A stretch of 25,038 nt of DNA from the NCBI GenBank assembly GCA_003427395.1, contig BFEA01000127.1:1459748-1484785 (forward strand), read 5' to 3'. The notes under the pieces were generated by a model. It saw only the letters and a list, made by a program, of their open reading frames with translations. It did no database searches and had not been told where the DNA came from. The DNA is from Chara braunii (lineage: Eukaryota > Streptophyta > Charophyceae > Charales > Characeae). Within the stretch, counting starts at the first letter, position 1, and the number at the start of each line of letters is the position of its first letter. This document shows positions 10,256-18,799 of the stretch, piece after piece. The translations under genes and the position numbers were made by a program.

Positions 10256-10690
10256 CACTTATAACGGACTGCAGTCTTCCCCCGAACAAAAAACACGTTC
10301 GCTAACTACGAATAAAACGAACGGGGTGTGCATTATATTCTTGTGTATCATCGTGTTTGCATTCGGTGACCGAACCCGAACCTTCGCAACCAAACGCGAA
10401 CGAGCGTCAAAACCCTCCGAACGCGGAAAAAAAAAAAAAAAAACATTTACATAAAACATAAAAATAATATATGCTATGTAGAATGATAATGCAAACAACT
10501 TTTGCCCAGGAGGTATGTTCGAATTCGTAATCAAACTTGAGTTAAAATCTAAGAACTAAAACAAAAGAGAAAAGATCATTAAAAAAAATATGTTCGACCG
10601 AACACGTTTGGGAAACGTTCGGTTGGACTGTTCGGAAAAGCCCCGAATATGTTCGGTGAGCTACACAGGTCTACTCGAATATAACACTCA
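10256..10690. repeat. Block dense in GTTCG / CGAAC boxes
   Basis: At least ten GTTCG or CGAAC pentamers fall in about 430 bp, including GTTCGACCGAACACG near 10592 and a GTTCGG cluster at 10617-10660. They occur in both orientations, so short palindromes are frequent. A similar but weaker concentration lies at about 15980-16620. This resembles subterminal repeats of a DNA transposon, which often bind transposase in multiple copies. That role is inference; no terminal inverted repeats were identified. Confidence 0.35.
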
Positions 10691-10939
10691 CGCGTTATGC
10701 TACGGATACAGTGTACCAACTTTCAAAAAACGGGGCCCCAAAAATATTAGTACCTTATCTGCGTACTTGTCCTTCGGGATTAGTATGGCCTCTGCCCAAG
10801 GATGACACACATAGATCAAAAAATGATCCAAATGTAAAAGAAAAGAAAAATAAAAGAAAAAAACACACGATAGTCAGTCAAGAAGCCAGGAAGGAGCAAT
10901 CGGGAGGGCGCGAGCAGCCGGATAAGGCAGGCGGCGATT

Positions 10940-11085
10940 TTGTGTGTGTACGTGTGTGTGTGTTTGTGCGTGTGTGTGTATGTGTGTGTGTGCGTGTGTG
11001 TGTGTGCATGTGTGTGTGTTTGTGTGTGTGTGCATGTGTGTATGTTTGTGTGTATGAGAGAGAGAGAGAAAAGGAGAGAGAGAGA
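10940..11085. repeat. (TG)n then (GA)n microsatellite
   Basis: An imperfect TG/CG-TG dinucleotide tract runs to about 11055 and passes into GA repeats to about 11085. The long cysteine/valine/histidine-rich open frames that cross it are by-products of the repeat. Confidence 0.95.
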
Positions 11086-11699
11086 CCCACCGCCCGCCCA
11101 TCTAATCGAATGGAACATAGCTGTTTACTCTTCACATAAAACATACGCGCATACTATTTGGATTTGGATTTTTTCAGGAAACGTTGAATAGCGAATACGT
11201 GTGTTTTGTGTGAGATAGTAGTCAACTGTTGCTCTCCCTCGTGACGCGTGCCAAGGAACGGAAAGGGCTCCAACGGTCACAAAATTAGAATATTTTAGCC
11301 AATCTGACTTCCGATTCCCCACTGTAGTCCACCACATAAAATGTTAGAGGGCATTTGTCGGATACTGCGGGTTGTTGTTTGCTGCCCTCTTCGTCACCGT
11401 TTGCTGGAGGTGTACCGACGTTCTGTAGTTACTGCCCTTCCCCACGTGTCAATCATGATCGACGTCTTTCGAAGGTTGTCGCTGCTGCTCCTGATCATCA
11501 TTTTGCTTGTGCTTCTCGTTGTGTTCCACGTTTACATCCTGGGCAGGCCGCCTGGTCGCACACGGAAGAGGCATTTTATGAAAAAGGACATCAACATGGA
11601 CGAACGGTAGGCGAAGAGCAGGTCTTCAATGGACCACTCGACAAGCCACCGTGCATGCCACATCCTGGCCGCCGGTGCAAAGGCATACGCGCCGTCTGC
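11086..11699. other. Spacer upstream of the transposon ORF1; no gene assigned
   Basis: A plus-strand frame of 89 codons (11341-11610) has a hydrophobic stretch rich in leucine and isoleucine (LSLLLLIIILLVLLVVFHVY) but no recognisable domain. It could be chance or the far 5' end of the Harbinger region. There is too little to call a gene. Confidence 0.3.
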
Positions 11700-13119
11700 C
11701 TGATATGAGCACCTACGACCACACGAACAATCTCTGCCCGATACGTCAGATGAGGAGGCGGAGGAAGCATGGTCATGGACCGTGGCACTTGGGAGCGGGT
11801 CCAGTAGGTGTGGAGCCAGTTGTATGGGAGTCATGAGACAACGTCCCGACAGTCGTTCACTAAACTCTTGGACGAGGACTTGCACGACGACCACATTCAT
11901 GGTGGTTTCAATCTATCATTCGGGCTATCTAGCGGAAGCTCGTCAGCAGCCACACGACAATCATCGTCAACCCACACCCTGGTGATGACGCAAGGCAAGT
12001 AACGTTAGTCGGCCGCCCTGCAAAGGGTTTCTTCAGCGTATGGGTGATATCAGATAAGATAAGGAAGCGCCTGAGTGTGCAGTCGACGTCGGTGTCAACA
12101 TCATGTGCTGCCGACGGTCGTCCATAGTGGGTGTCGTCTCCATCGCCCTTGTTACGAGATGTTATCATAGGCCGCACACCTGAGTGTGAGGCGACAAACA
12201 ATGATTTCGCTGGTGGTGGTGGGGAATGGGATAAGAGGCAGGTATGGGTGGAACATCACCAGCATATGCGTCGACAACACGAGGAGTCGATAACGCAGGG
12301 TGTGCATCGACTACAAGTGGGGGACAAGAACTCTTAGAAGCAGCCACTGGTGGTGGACGACGACGATTGCAGGATGCCGCCAACGACGACGAAGGACATG
12401 ACGTTGATGCAATGACATCTACTCGTTGCGGAATAAATCTATGGGTGGTGGGGGTAGGAACAACAAGGTTTGTGCCTCCACTAGCCGTCGGGGGAAAAAA
12501 AACATCGCCTGTGGGGAGCGAGGTTGAAGGCGATGTGGAGGCGGAGGGCGGACAAAACTTTTGGTCAGTCGAACACATGGTCGCCCTCATCAGAGCGAAA
12601 TGGTACCAGAATGCGCATCTGCAGGGGATGGGCTACACGTACGCTCGCATGAAGCCAAGGGAATGAAAATGGGCGGATGTCCACGACAGGTTGAAGAAGG
12701 TGGGCATTGGCAGGACAACAAACAAGTGCGGGAAGAAATGAGACAACTTGATGCAGCAGTTTAAGAAGGTGCACCTGTTCCAAAAAGAGTATGGGAAAAT
12801 TTTTTTTTTTCAATTAACGGGGAATGAGAGGTTAGTGAAACGGTTCAGTTTCACCATGGATCAGGCTGTGTATGACGAAATCAACAGGCCGACCGTTAAG
12901 AGTCACACCATACAACCCATGAATATCGCCGACACAGCGGGCGTGGGTGGTGTGCAACTGCCATCCGAGTACTTTGGCAGACCTGAATTAGTCAGTGATG
13001 GGGACGTAGCTGGCAACGACAACGAAGAAGACGATAGCTCTACGAAACATTCTTCTCCAACTACAGGTAGCCCTTGCGTATTCGGCAGGAAGAAGAATAT
13101 GGGGCAACAAACTTTTAAG
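11700..13119 (+). pseudogene. PIF/Harbinger ORF1 (Myb/SANT-like DNA-binding protein), 5' part, broken
   Basis: In Harbinger elements this protein binds element DNA and works with the transposase. The DNA-binding part is clear: from about 12556 the frame reads FWSVEHMVALIRAKW, then ARMKPRE, KWADVHDRLKKVG, KCGKK, DNLMQQFKKVH, FFQLTGNER and MDQAVYDEI, the trihelix Myb/SANT pattern of such transposons. An acidic linker (GDVAGNDNEEDD) and a serine-rich stretch follow. Two conserved tryptophans of the trihelix are stops, TGA at 12664-12666 and at 12739-12741; the frame is otherwise the same from 12244 to 13119. The low-complexity N-terminal part (from about 11700; DEEAEEAWSW, then LLDEDLHDDHIHGGF) is split over three frames. 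The frame ends at QQTF because foreign DNA begins near 13120; the rest resumes at 16662. Not functional. Confidence 0.85.
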
Positions 13120-13120
13120 C

Positions 13121-13390
13121 TCGAATCATGAAACATTACCTCGGTTCGGATTGTTCTCTGCAACTCGAGAACATGAAATTGAAATCACTACTAATTAATG
13201 GATCAGCATGTCATGGTGAATATGTACTCAAGCCTTGTACACACAGCTCGTCAAACCATGATAATTTCTTTTGCTTGGAATTGTCTCTATGATAAAACAA
13301 TGACTTTGATACGTTACGCACATCAAGTGCGGAACATGTTTTTCACATCGTTGATCAAAGAGACTGTCAAGGTGGAATCAGTGACTGAGG

Positions 13391-13421
<31 letters not shown>

Positions 13422-13436
13422 TTGCGGCTGGATTGA
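13121..13436 (+). pseudogene. rrn18: Mitochondrial small-subunit rRNA, 3' end (numt)
   Basis: The sequence carries the diagnostic 3' end of plant mitochondrial 18S rRNA: CGGATTGTTCTCTGCAACTC near 13144, GGTGAATATGT and CCTTGTACACAC near 13213-13243, GTGAAGTCGTAACAAGGTAG near 13389, then CCGTAGGGGAAC and CGGCTGGATTGA at the end. The absence of a CCTCC anti-Shine-Dalgarno end and the GGATTGA terminus fit mitochondrial rather than plastid rRNA. About the last sixth of the gene is present. Scattered substitutions (for example ACAGCTCGTC where rRNA has ACCGCCCGTC) hit universally conserved positions, so it is a nuclear relic. It is followed by rrn5 in the same orientation, as in plant mitochondria. 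Confidence 0.9.
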
Positions 13437-13518
13437 CTCATTTCCAATACAAAGACCAAATTTGATTTCATGTCGATCTAATCAGTCTAGTTACAAAAGG
13501 CGAGAAGCTCAATTCCAA

Positions 13519-13636
13519 GTATCTGGGTACTATTGTAGGACGTGAAAACATCCGATCTCATTTCGACCTCGATCTGTGAAATTCTCTTACGCCATATGTA
13601 CTGATTTATTTTGGGAGATATGGTTCAAGCCCGGAC
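13519..13636 (+). pseudogene. rrn5: Mitochondrial 5S rRNA (numt), nearly full length
   Basis: The 118-base stretch follows plant mitochondrial 5S rRNA throughout: GACGTGAAAACATCCGATCT, then TTTCGACCTCGAT, ACGCCATATGTACTGA, GGGAGATATGGTTCAAGCCC and the terminal GGA. It lies 82 bp after the end of rrn18 on the same strand, the usual mitochondrial arrangement. Several changes are C to T (CACCCGATCCC reads CATCCGATCTC). The closing stem is weakened at the 5' end (ATCTGGGTAC for ACCGGGCACT), consistent with decay in the nucleus. Confidence 0.92.
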
Positions 13637-13674
13637 CTATCAATTTTTTGTGCAAAGAAGAGTCATACTAATAC

Positions 13675-13750
13675 TACGAGATAGAGTAATTGGTAACTCA
13701 TCAGACTCATAATCAGAATTTCAAGCTTATGTATACTATACGATACGTTT
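13675..13750 (+). pseudogene. trnfM: Degenerate mitochondrial initiator tRNA-Met (CAU), numt
   Basis: The D arm (TAGAGTAATTGGTAACTC) and the anticodon arm around CTCATAA (anticodon CAT at 13708-13710) match plant mitochondrial trnfM. One anticodon-stem pair is an A-A mismatch. The T arm has lost the GTTCGAATC signature and the 3' acceptor strand no longer pairs, so the molecule cannot fold as a tRNA. It follows rrn18 and rrn5 on the same strand, an order known from early land-plant and green-algal mitochondrial genomes. Confidence 0.75.
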
Positions 13751-13762
13751 GAATTATCCAAT

Positions 13763-13829
13763 TATTGAATTAAATTAAATTGAATTGCATTGAATTGAAT
13801 TGAATTGAATTGAATTGAATTAAATTGAT
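13763..13829. repeat. (TTGAA)n pentanucleotide microsatellite
   Basis: About a dozen TTGAA/TTAAA units follow the broken trnfM. The tract lies inside the mitochondrial insertion, between two tRNA relics, and may have expanded after integration. Confidence 0.9.
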
Positions 13830-13863
13830 AAAATAAATAGGAGCGTTAGTTGTAATTGCATCA

Positions 13864-13936
13864 CAGAAGAAAAGAGATTCGAACCCTAAACCTATGGTTT
13901 TGAAAACCGTTGTTCTACTATTGAAACTATGCTTCT
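13864..13936 (-). tRNA. trnW-like tRNA of mitochondrial origin with anticodon UCA
   Basis: Read on the minus strand this 73-base stretch folds as a complete cloverleaf. The acceptor stem AGAAGCA pairs with TTCTTCT (six of seven), followed by discriminator G. The D arm is GTTTCAATAGTAGAAC, the anticodon arm ACGGT-TTTCAAA-ACCAT, and the T arm GGGTTCGAATCTC. The loop gives anticodon TCA (13901-13903), which would read UGA. D and anticodon arms resemble plant mitochondrial trnW, whose loop is CTCCAAA; two C-to-T changes would give the loop seen here. The neighbours are decayed mitochondrial genes, so a numt relic whose anticodon drifted from CCA to TCA is the simplest reading. One anticodon-stem pair and one T-stem pair are imperfect. 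A selenocysteine tRNA is excluded by length (about 90 bases expected). Confidence 0.65.
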
Positions 13937-14130
13937 CACAAAACAAAGTGTCATTGGTCTATGAAGTTTGCACCTATTTGTATATATTTGGTCATTAGTT
14001 TACTATTTTCTTTTATCTTAATTGGCTATGAGTAGCTTGTTGTTTCTTGTTACTTGATATCCCATTTTTCACTTATTTTCAAAGATTAGTGCCAACATAG
14101 ACACTTTGTTCACCTTCTTCATTCTTGTTA

Positions 14131-14280
14131 CCGGAAGTCAGTAATGGAGATTACGGTTGTAGAAATATAGGCAGATACATCTTTAGCTTGTGTTTCAATA
14201 ATAGGTAAAACAGTTAGATTACTTGCATTAACTTGGTTTGACATTTTGACAGCTTTTTCTTATAAACGAGAGTGTAGTTA
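14131..14280 (-). pseudogene. atp1: Mitochondrial ATP synthase alpha subunit fragment (numt)
   Basis: Minus-strand translation gives SRL[13 protein letters not shown], then [20 protein letters not shown] and TTVISITD, matching the alpha-subunit segment that in plant mitochondria reads SRLLERAAK, SLTALPVIETQAGDVSAYI and NVISITDGQ. ETQA-DVSAYI fits the mitochondrial atp1 version rather than plastid atpA. About 48 codons of a gene of roughly 505 codons are present, with one leucine replaced by a TAA stop. No similarity continues on either side. Confidence 0.88.
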
Positions 14281-14685
14281 AAACGCATCTCTTGGGGTCA
14301 CACATGTAACTCACACCCTTGGCCTAGGCCAACTTGAGATGGTGTGGCAGAGTTGGAGTCTCCTTGATTTGCGACCTTGGCGCACTCAACAATTCCTTAC
14401 ATTATAGGAGTGGATGCATCTTGACATCTGTATTGCAAAACCTTTGCAGCGTCAATAAAAGCAATATGAAATAACCATTCGTTTTTCATTTTGTATTGTA
14501 TGTTCTCGTTTTATGTAAACAAATATAACAAAAGTTTCAAACACTGTTGACTTTTCAAGTCAATTTTTCCATTCATTTATAAACCTCGCCAAAACCTTTG
14601 CATCTGATTTGTGACGGATTTCGCTTTTCAAAACTGAGAAAACATTAGTCAAAACTAGTTCAACAAAATATTTTATTACTAAAAG
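14281..14685. other. Unassigned segment within the mitochondrial insertion
   Basis: No gene is recognisable between the atp1 and cox1 fragments. It contains the palindrome GGCCTAGGCC (near 14321) and AT-rich DNA. It may be mitochondrial spacer, which evolves too fast to identify by eye. Confidence 0.4.
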
Positions 14686-14893
14686 ATGGGGATAACTGAT
14701 ATGACAAATTTTGCACATAGATGGTTGTTTTTCACAAACCAGAAGGATATAGGTATTTTATATCTAATCCTTGTTGCAATTGTTAGAGTAATGAGCACAT
14801 GTTTCTCTGTACTAATTCACATGGAATTAATACAGCCAGAAAATCAAATTTTAGGGGGAAATCATAAACTTTATAATGTGTTAATAACATCTC
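14686..14893 (+). pseudogene. cox1: Mitochondrial cytochrome c oxidase subunit 1, N-terminal fragment (numt)
   Basis: From the ATG at 14701 (a second ATG lies 15 bases upstream in frame) the translation [18 protein letters not shown], then [20 protein letters not shown] and [13 protein letters not shown] follows the start of plant cox1 (MTN..RWLFSTNHKDIG, CFSVLIRMEL, QILGGNHQLYNVLITAH). About 65 codons of roughly 525 remain. The frame is open, but the histidine of TNHKDIG is glutamine and a conserved glycine region (GAIAGVMGTCFS) reads [12 protein letters not shown]. The similarity stops sharply where nad7 begins. Confidence 0.93.
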
Positions 14894-15020
14894 ACACGAG
14901 GAGATTGTTATGATTCTTATTATGTCTGAATTGAAGAAATGCGACAAAGTCTTCGAATCATTGTCCAATGCTTAAATCAAATGCCTATTGACATAATCAA
15001 AGCAGATGCTCGTACCATTG
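14894..15020 (+). pseudogene. nad7: Mitochondrial NADH dehydrogenase subunit 7 fragment (numt)
   Basis: In the frame starting at 14894 the translation reads [11 protein letters not shown]-stop-IEEMRQSLRIIVQCLNQMP and then IDIIKADART, matching the plant nad7 segment RGDCYDRYCIRIEEMRQS, IIVQCLNQMP, MIKAD. The stop at 14927-14929 is TGA where the family has arginine (CGA to TGA). Similarity fades after about 15020. The piece abuts cox1 with no spacer and in a different reading frame, so the join is a rearrangement and not a gene fusion. Confidence 0.92.
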
Positions 15021-15054
15021 AAGAAAGGAGCGTTAGTGAAAATTTTTCTTTGAG

Positions 15055-15546
15055 CTACCAGATAAAAAAAGTACCACAAAGAACAACCAAACAAATTATA
15101 CAAAGTAGCGTTAGCTGTAGTTTGAGAATTTGTTCAATTACAGATAGGTGATCGTAGGCATCAGTCGTTCTATTTTTTTTTTTAAGAGTCAAAGAAAGGT
15201 TTGTCATTAAAAAAAAAAAGCTTAATAAAAAGATTGTTTGTTGCGAATATGTGGCAAAGCTTTGAGCATATGCAAGTAATCCCAAACTAACAAAAAAAAT
15301 ACCTAAAAGAATGAATAAAAAAGTAACAATGTTTAGAAAGAAGGTTAAAAAATTCAACCGAAATGAAATGACTGAATGAATACAAGTTGTAGCTAATACC
15401 CAAGGCATCAAAGATACATTTTCTATGAAATCCCAAAACCACCAACCGCCCCAACCTAGCTCATGATAAACCCACAAACTTCTCAGTAGTATTCCTACAG
15501 TTAAAAAACACTTGCGCATTAAAATCTGAATTAGTATCAGCTTCAC
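15055..15546 (-). pseudogene. ccmFN: Mitochondrial cytochrome c maturation heme lyase CcmF N-part fragment (numt)
   Basis: This 163-codon open frame carries the tryptophan-rich WWD motif region of CcmF ([19 protein letters not shown]), followed by [44 protein letters not shown] and several hydrophobic membrane segments. In plant mitochondria CcmFN is part of the system I complex that attaches heme to apocytochrome c. The usual WWFWDPVEN reads WWFWDFIEN, and the frame ends in TAG at 15055-15057, just after a membrane segment ([12 protein letters not shown]). Both ends of the gene are missing. No stop interrupts the 163 codons, unlike its neighbours; this may mean recent arrival or chance. Confidence 0.9.
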
Positions 15547-16661
15547 TCATGAAATCAGCCGTGTCCATCTCGTTGTGGACATCTGCAACATATTATTTGA
15601 TTATACCAAAATGGGCAATTCATTTTGTGAGTTGCATGGTTGCTCTCACTAAACCAACAAAAATAACCTAAACTACAATTCACATTGAGTTTGAGATTCG
15701 TCATTCATTGATTAATGGTGCATTTTTCAGCCTTCGATTGATTACTTACATGGGATTTGGGGTTTTATATTTCACTCTCTTTCTTATGGTTATTTTCACA
15801 TTTCTCTCACAATACTTGTACACCATCGACCACTGATAAATACTTAGGCTTAGAGGGTGGTCCCCCACAGAATTCAAACATGACGCGTGTTTTACTTCTT
15901 GAAATGAAAATCATTGGATTTTTCAAGGTGCCTTGTGAAGATGACGTTTGACAAAAAAAAGAAATAAATTAGATATGCGTAGTACGGAGAACGTGTTCAC
16001 GCCCCTCCACATTCGTGCGAACAGATCATAAACGTGTTCAGGCAAACAATGTTTTTTTTTGTAAAAAATCAAATAAAATTATTTTATTTTATTTTTTTTG
16101 TAATTTTTAACTCCAAGTTTGGCTAAGAATTTGAACATCATGATGACTCCAAGACAAAAGCTGCTTGTATTGTTGTTTTAAATGTCATATATTATTTTCA
16201 TATTTTTATGAGACTTTTTTTTGTTTTTTTGTTTTTGAGTTCGGAAGTTTTTTTGTGTTAGTTTGCATTCTGGCGAACATTTTGAGGTTCGTCTCCGAAC
16301 GCTAACACAATGCTACCTAGGTTTAGATCAATCTTTATCTGTTGACGTATAGGATGTTTCAAAAAAACAAGGATTTGCTAGAAAAAAATAGATGATATTC
16401 ATAAATTAACTGAATCAAATCGTAGTTTTTCTCATTATCGTTGGTGGTAAGAATGTACATATAAAAATCACCACGAACCAAGCCTGACTATGCGCAGCAT
16501 TAATAACATTTAGTTAGCTGTGCGTATTATGAACCCCGAACGTGTTTTTGATACGCAGCTGAACGGAATACTCGTGAACTTGGGATAATGGTGGGATAAT
16601 TGTCCCGGCGTGTTCGGCAAGGCCGATCCGCTACAAGATTGCAAAACATCTTCCCTTGTAG
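15547..16661. other. AT-rich end of the insertion, unassigned, with GTTC/GAAC boxes
   Basis: No gene was identified. 15547-15950 could be more mitochondrial spacer. From about 15980 the DNA is AT-rich with T and TTTTATTTTA runs and scattered GAACGTGTTC, GTTCGG, CGAACGTG boxes, echoing 10256-10690. The similarity of box type suggests the same repeat family in both places. Confidence 0.35.
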
Positions 16662-17017
16662 AGCGCTTTGACTGAGTGCATGGAGAAGCACGAAACGCTA
16701 ATGGTGATAATGTTGGAGAGCGTTAGCAAGAGGCAGTGCTCCATCCAAATTCGGTTGTGCGAAACCATGGAAGCGGAGGTTAACTGCAAAAAAAACATTA
16801 CTCAACGACCGATGATGTGAGCAAGCTAATGTGTCATGCACTAAGAGGGATTCATTCCTGGGCGGAAAAAGACATAGAACCTGTTGTGTGGCCTTCGCCT
16901 CGTGCATCATCGCCTGTTCATGTGGACGCCCTATCATTAGTCGTTCCACCATCGACCGTTTCTGTGACCCTTGGTGAGCATGTTGTCATGCTCGCTTCCC
17001 CGCCGTTATTCGGATGA
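16662..17017 (+). pseudogene. PIF/Harbinger ORF1 (Myb/SANT-like), 3' part
   Basis: The translation ALTECMEKHETLMVIMLESV, then SKRQCSIQIRL, CETMEAEVNCKK and, after a one-base frame change in an A run near 16790, DVSKLMCHAL is the C-terminal helical part of the same ORF1 whose DNA-binding part ends at 13119. The order, strand and the QQTF...ALTEC join fit a single protein interrupted by the 3.5-kb insertion. The frame runs on to a TGA at 17015-17017; the last 70 residues or so look unlike the family's usual short end and may be read-through. Not functional. Confidence 0.82.
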
Positions 17018-17376
17018 CCTCGCGAGAAGGAGGGGGGGGGGGGGAAGGGGGGCTAAAATTTCTATTCGTCGCTTGTTTCGTGTAAGATTCCCTTTTTTTT
17101 TTTGTATACATAATTTGTAATGAAGACAATAGTTAGTGTTCATTCCCAACTGTGGGAGATCTGGCCACTTTTTTTCATTTTTTTTTTTTGCGAATATGTT
17201 ATTTTTCCGATATTCAAGTTGTATTTTGTTATCGAACATCATGACGTGGTCAATAGTTTCTGTGCTTACCTCGCGACCGCCAACTTCATGGTGGAGAATT
17301 CGATTGTCGGCTTTCAGTAATTTCACACAGCTACATTCTGCGTTATTTTAAAAGTTGGCGTTCGTGCTGTGTATGN
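17018..17376. other. Spacer after ORF1 with homopolymer runs
   Basis: A G run (17031-17044), T runs near 17092-17103 and 17168-17190, and no gene. A single N at 17376 sits directly before the CT microsatellite, as expected at an unresolved assembly join. Confidence 0.5.

Positions 17377-17441
<65 letters not shown>
17377..17441. repeat. (CT)n microsatellite
   Basis: A perfect CT tract of about 32 units preceded by an N. True length is uncertain because short reads cannot resolve it. Confidence 0.97.
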
Positions 17442-17444
<3 letters not shown>

Positions 17445-18799
17445 GTGCCGCTATGTTTGTGTTTTCGGGGTCTGTGTGGGACAACAATCAATATAATGAA
17501 GGGTAAGTGACGAATGTCAGTTTCCGCCAGAGTCGTGCAAGATGACGCCGTCTGTGGCACTGAAACGATAGCACGCGTACGTGGTTCAACGGTTGAATGT
17601 GCATGTCGTGCGTTATAACATGCGAATGGAAGAATGAAAAGAAAGTGTTGTTGTCTACAAATGCGATGGTTTTTGGTGTGGGTATGGATGGTGTTTGGGG
17701 GTCTGACCCGCAAGTTTGCGTGTGCGTTTACCGGGGTCACGTTAACTGGATGTCAGGTTCACTGGTCGCTGGCTTAAGTGCTTGTTGATGGGGGCGCTCT
17801 GATTTGTGAGCTCGAGTATCTGTTTGTTGGCTTACGTGCTAATTGGTTGGCATGCTCCTGAAGGGGGTGGTTCTCCCGCTTGCTTGCGTGCGCATTTGTT
17901 GGAGCCATATTCACTAGTTAGCACACTCACTTGCTCGCTGGTTAGCACGCTCACTGCCCGCGGGCTTGAGTGTCTGCTGGTGACGACGATCTGACTGGCG
18001 AACTCGCGTGTGAGCTCGCTTGTGTGCTCATTGGTTGGCGTGCTTGTGAAAGGGGTGATTCTCTTTTTCCATATTGTGATTTCATCTTACTTCATTTAGT
18101 CGGAAATTCTCTACAATTGACGCTTGATATAAATCTTAATATGTTATCTTTTTATTAATCTACATGTCAACCTAATCACCATCCTAATCATTAACCCACG
18201 TATATCATAGCATATCCCTAATACATTAAGAATCTTGAGTTTCTCAACTTTCTAATTGTACTTTTCCCAAATGTTAATACATAAACTTCTATTTTTTGAA
18301 TTATATGATCAAATATCTTAATTAATGGTTACTCCAGATATCCATACTTTTTGGAATTTACATAGACTTAAATTTATGACTTCAATTTTTCCTAAATTCC
18401 TAAACTCCTCGTTTATTTTATTTTATTTTTCTGATTCCCCTTTTGGCATGCTAATGAGTTGTCTCAGTTCATGTTGGTGAGTTGGTTGAGTGGGTGAGCT
18501 CTACTGTACAGGGGTGACACAAGGTGGGAAGTGAGCGTCCTCGTGGAAGTAGGGGCAAATTTGGGGGGCTGCTTTAATCTGGGGCCGGGGTGATGTATCC
18601 CAACGGTGGCAAAAAAAGGGAAGCGGTGGGCAGAGGCATGCTTATTACTTTGGGTGAAAATTGTATGTGTTTGTAGGAATAGGGGGTAAAGGGAGTCTGT
18701 CCCAAGGTGGAGCTGGGAAAGACTGTCGGTATTAGGGCAATCCTATTTGGTGGAGGCAGCGGAGGGACAAAGCGAGAAGGAAGGGGGGGGGGGGAGGAT
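17442..18799. other. No gene; one pair of direct repeats
   Basis: A 50-bp segment at about 17831-17880 (GTGCTAATTGGTTGGCATGC, then AAGGGGGTGGTTCTC) recurs at about 18019-18068 (GTGCTCATTGGTTGGCGTGC, AAAGGGGTGATTCTC), 188 bp apart. The rest is AT-rich (18070-18440) or G-rich (18470-18800) and carries no recognisable gene. Confidence 0.5.

Larger units (their letters stand above)
13120..16664. other. 3.5-kb insertion splitting Harbinger ORF1, mostly mitochondrial DNA (numt)
   Basis: ORF1 stops matching its family after QQTF (codon ending 13116) and resumes at ALTECMEKHE (from 16665), so everything between was inserted. The first 2.4 kb consists of mitochondrial gene fragments: rrn18, rrn5, trnfM, a trnW-like tRNA, atp1, cox1, nad7 and ccmFN. 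The last 1.1 kb is AT-rich and unassigned. The trinucleotide AGC stands at both edges (13118-13120 and 16662-16664), possibly a short duplication or microhomology, as left by repair by end joining. The fragments are collinear in part (rrn18-rrn5-trnfM) and scrambled elsewhere, so several mitochondrial pieces were joined before or during integration. Confidence 0.75.

Noticed and set aside
10711-11144. Long cysteine/valine- or threonine/histidine-rich frames
   Set aside because: They are translations of the TG and GA microsatellite.
13121-13436. Plastid or bacterial 16S rRNA
   Set aside because: The terminus (GGGGAAC, CGGCTGGATTGA) and the neighbouring 5S of mitochondrial type fit mitochondrial rrn18 better.
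12664-13936. Recoding system: UGA codons in ORF1 read by the UCA tRNA
   Set aside because: The tRNA is a mitochondrial relic inserted later. ORF1 and the transposase also contain frame changes, a TAG stop and a deletion, so recoding would not restore them.
14131-14280. Plastid atpA
   Set aside because: [17 protein letters not shown] fits mitochondrial atp1 and all identifiable neighbours are mitochondrial.
15757-15951. 64-codon plus-strand frame after the ccmFN fragment
   Set aside because: No recognisable mitochondrial protein; hydrophobic composition alone is not evidence.
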